From contig DBJG01000042.1 of assembly GCA_002296455.1 (NCBI GenBank), positions 1 to 9,659 of the forward strand: DNA of 9,659 nt, read 5' to 3'. Origin of the DNA: Caryophanales bacterium UBA782 (GTDB taxonomy: Bacteria; Bacillota_I; Bacilli_A; RFN20; CAG-826). Position 1 is the first letter of the stretch. The number at the start of each line of letters is the position of its first letter. Below are positions 8,951 through 9,659 of this stretch, in pieces. A program made the position numbers and the translations under genes. A model generated the notes under the pieces. The model did no database searches. It saw nothing but the letters and a program-made list of their open reading frames with translations, and was not told the origin of the DNA.

Positions 8951-9659
8951 TTATCCTCGCTTTTTCGCTTCAAGCAGTATCGACTCATTGCGCGAAGGAA
9001 GTTTAGCTTCAATTTCTTCGTCGCTTGGACGCTCTTGCGCCATCCATAAAGCGCTGAGCGTCGTGAAAACCGTCGTCTGCACGTAAGCGGAGAATAAGCT
9101 GAAATAAATATTGAGAATGCCGATTGGAATAGGCGCAAGGAAAATATCCGTCCAAACGGTCGCGTGATTAATGTCCCAAGAAGGCCAATAATTCAAAATC
9201 GCCGCATCGCGGAGTGAGCCAAACATCTTGCCAGAAAAACCGCCAAGCGCCCACTGAGCAATGCCTGTGAGGATGCTTCCGCTTAAAGCATTTCCGAACA
9301 TACGCATGCATGTAGAAATGAGAGGCGTCCACATCGTGATTAAGTTAATTGGAAGCCAAAAAACGAATGGTTCAATGTAACGATGAAAATAATGAAGTTT
9401 TTGATAGCGGAGTGCGATCACTTGAATCATCACAAACATAATGAGTGAAAGGGAAACCGTAACCCCCAAATAATCAATCATGCTCGGAACGCCAAGCAAG
9501 GAGATGTTGAAGCCGATGAAAAGGTAGGCAAATAAAGCCATGAAATAGCCAGTCATCCCCTCCGCATGGCGTCCCATCGTACGATGAACGAAATCGTTTG
9601 TGAATTGGTACCACCACTCAGCGAAGAAAAGGAATCCTTTCGGCCGCTCAAGGTATTTC
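8951..9659 (-). CDS. atpB: ATP synthase Fo a subunit, 5'-truncated by window edge
   Basis: The frame runs unbroken from the window edge to TAA at 8953-8951, giving 236 visible residues; the N-terminus lies beyond 9659, and the first in-frame ATG (9577) is internal. Several hydrophobic helices are present. Subunit a forms the two ion half-channels beside the c-ring. The essential arginine (E. coli Arg210) is in CMRMFGNALSG (Arg codon 9304-9302), and the conserved Gln of the last helix (E. coli Gln252) is in YVQTTVF. Two positions differ from E. coli: Glu219 aligns with Ser (codon 9277-9275), and His245, seven residues before the Gln, aligns with Ser. These residues matter for proton passage in E. 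coli, so their absence fits a different coupling ion (inference). It is the first operon gene visible; atpI and the operon promoter would lie outside. Confidence 0.95.
   Translation of the reverse strand, partial: KYLERPKGFLFFAEWWYQFTNDFVHRTMGRHAEGMTGYFMALFAYLFIGFNISLLGVPSMIDYLGVTVSLSLIMFVMIQVIALRYQKLHYFHRYIEPFVFWLPINLITMWTPLISTCMRMFGNALSGSILTGIAQWALGGFSGKMFGSLRDAAILNYWPSWDINHATVWTDIFLAPIPIGILNIYFSLFSAYVQTTVFTTLSALWMAQERPSDEEIEAKLPSRNESILLEAKKRG

Overview
The window is dominated by a minus-strand F1Fo ATP synthase operon in the canonical bacterial order atpB-atpE-atpF-atpH-atpA-atpG-atpD-atpC, running from the right edge (atpB is cut) to about position 3376. The operon is very compact. atpF/atpH overlap by 8 nt; atpH/atpA, atpA/atpG and atpD/atpC overlap by 4 nt (ATGA); the other junctions are 13-20 nt. 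To its left lie a same-strand ATP-grasp ligase gene of unknown substrate, a plus-strand thioredoxin-fold lipoprotein gene, a minus-strand soluble inorganic pyrophosphatase gene (ppa), and the 3' part of a plus-strand LicA/choline-kinase-like phosphotransferase gene cut by the left edge.

The organism looks like a low-GC Firmicute or a relative of the Mollicutes that keeps the standard code. Tryptophan is TGG, TGA ends four genes (the lipoprotein gene, atpD, atpA, atpH), several Shine-Dalgarno (SD) sequences are strong AGGAGG boxes, and the lipoprotein has a type II signal peptide. No mobile element, CRISPR array, tRNA or rRNA was seen, and no gene-free stretch exceeds 80 bases.

Functionally the right two thirds encode one machine: Fo (a, c, b) and F1 (delta, alpha, gamma, beta, epsilon). 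The most informative detail is in the c subunit. It has the Na+-type outer-helix ligand set E58-S59-T60-Y63 together with a second carboxylate, E25, where the Ilyobacter Na+ c-ring has Gln32. This is the two-carboxylate arrangement known from Fusobacterium nucleatum, so the enzyme is probably Na+-coupled (inference). The partner subunit a keeps its essential Arg but has Ser at the positions of E. coli a-Glu219 and a-His245.

Regulatory details visible in the DNA are: a perfect hairpin that buries the SD and start codon of atpG at the atpA/atpG overlap; a likely leaderless lipoprotein mRNA, whose TATAAT box ends 6 nt before the ATG; overlapping divergent promoters for ppa and the lipoprotein gene; and a textbook intrinsic terminator for ppa that lies inside the coding sequence of the converging phosphotransferase gene. 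I found no clearly new multi-gene system; this is mainly a housekeeping region with some unusual features.
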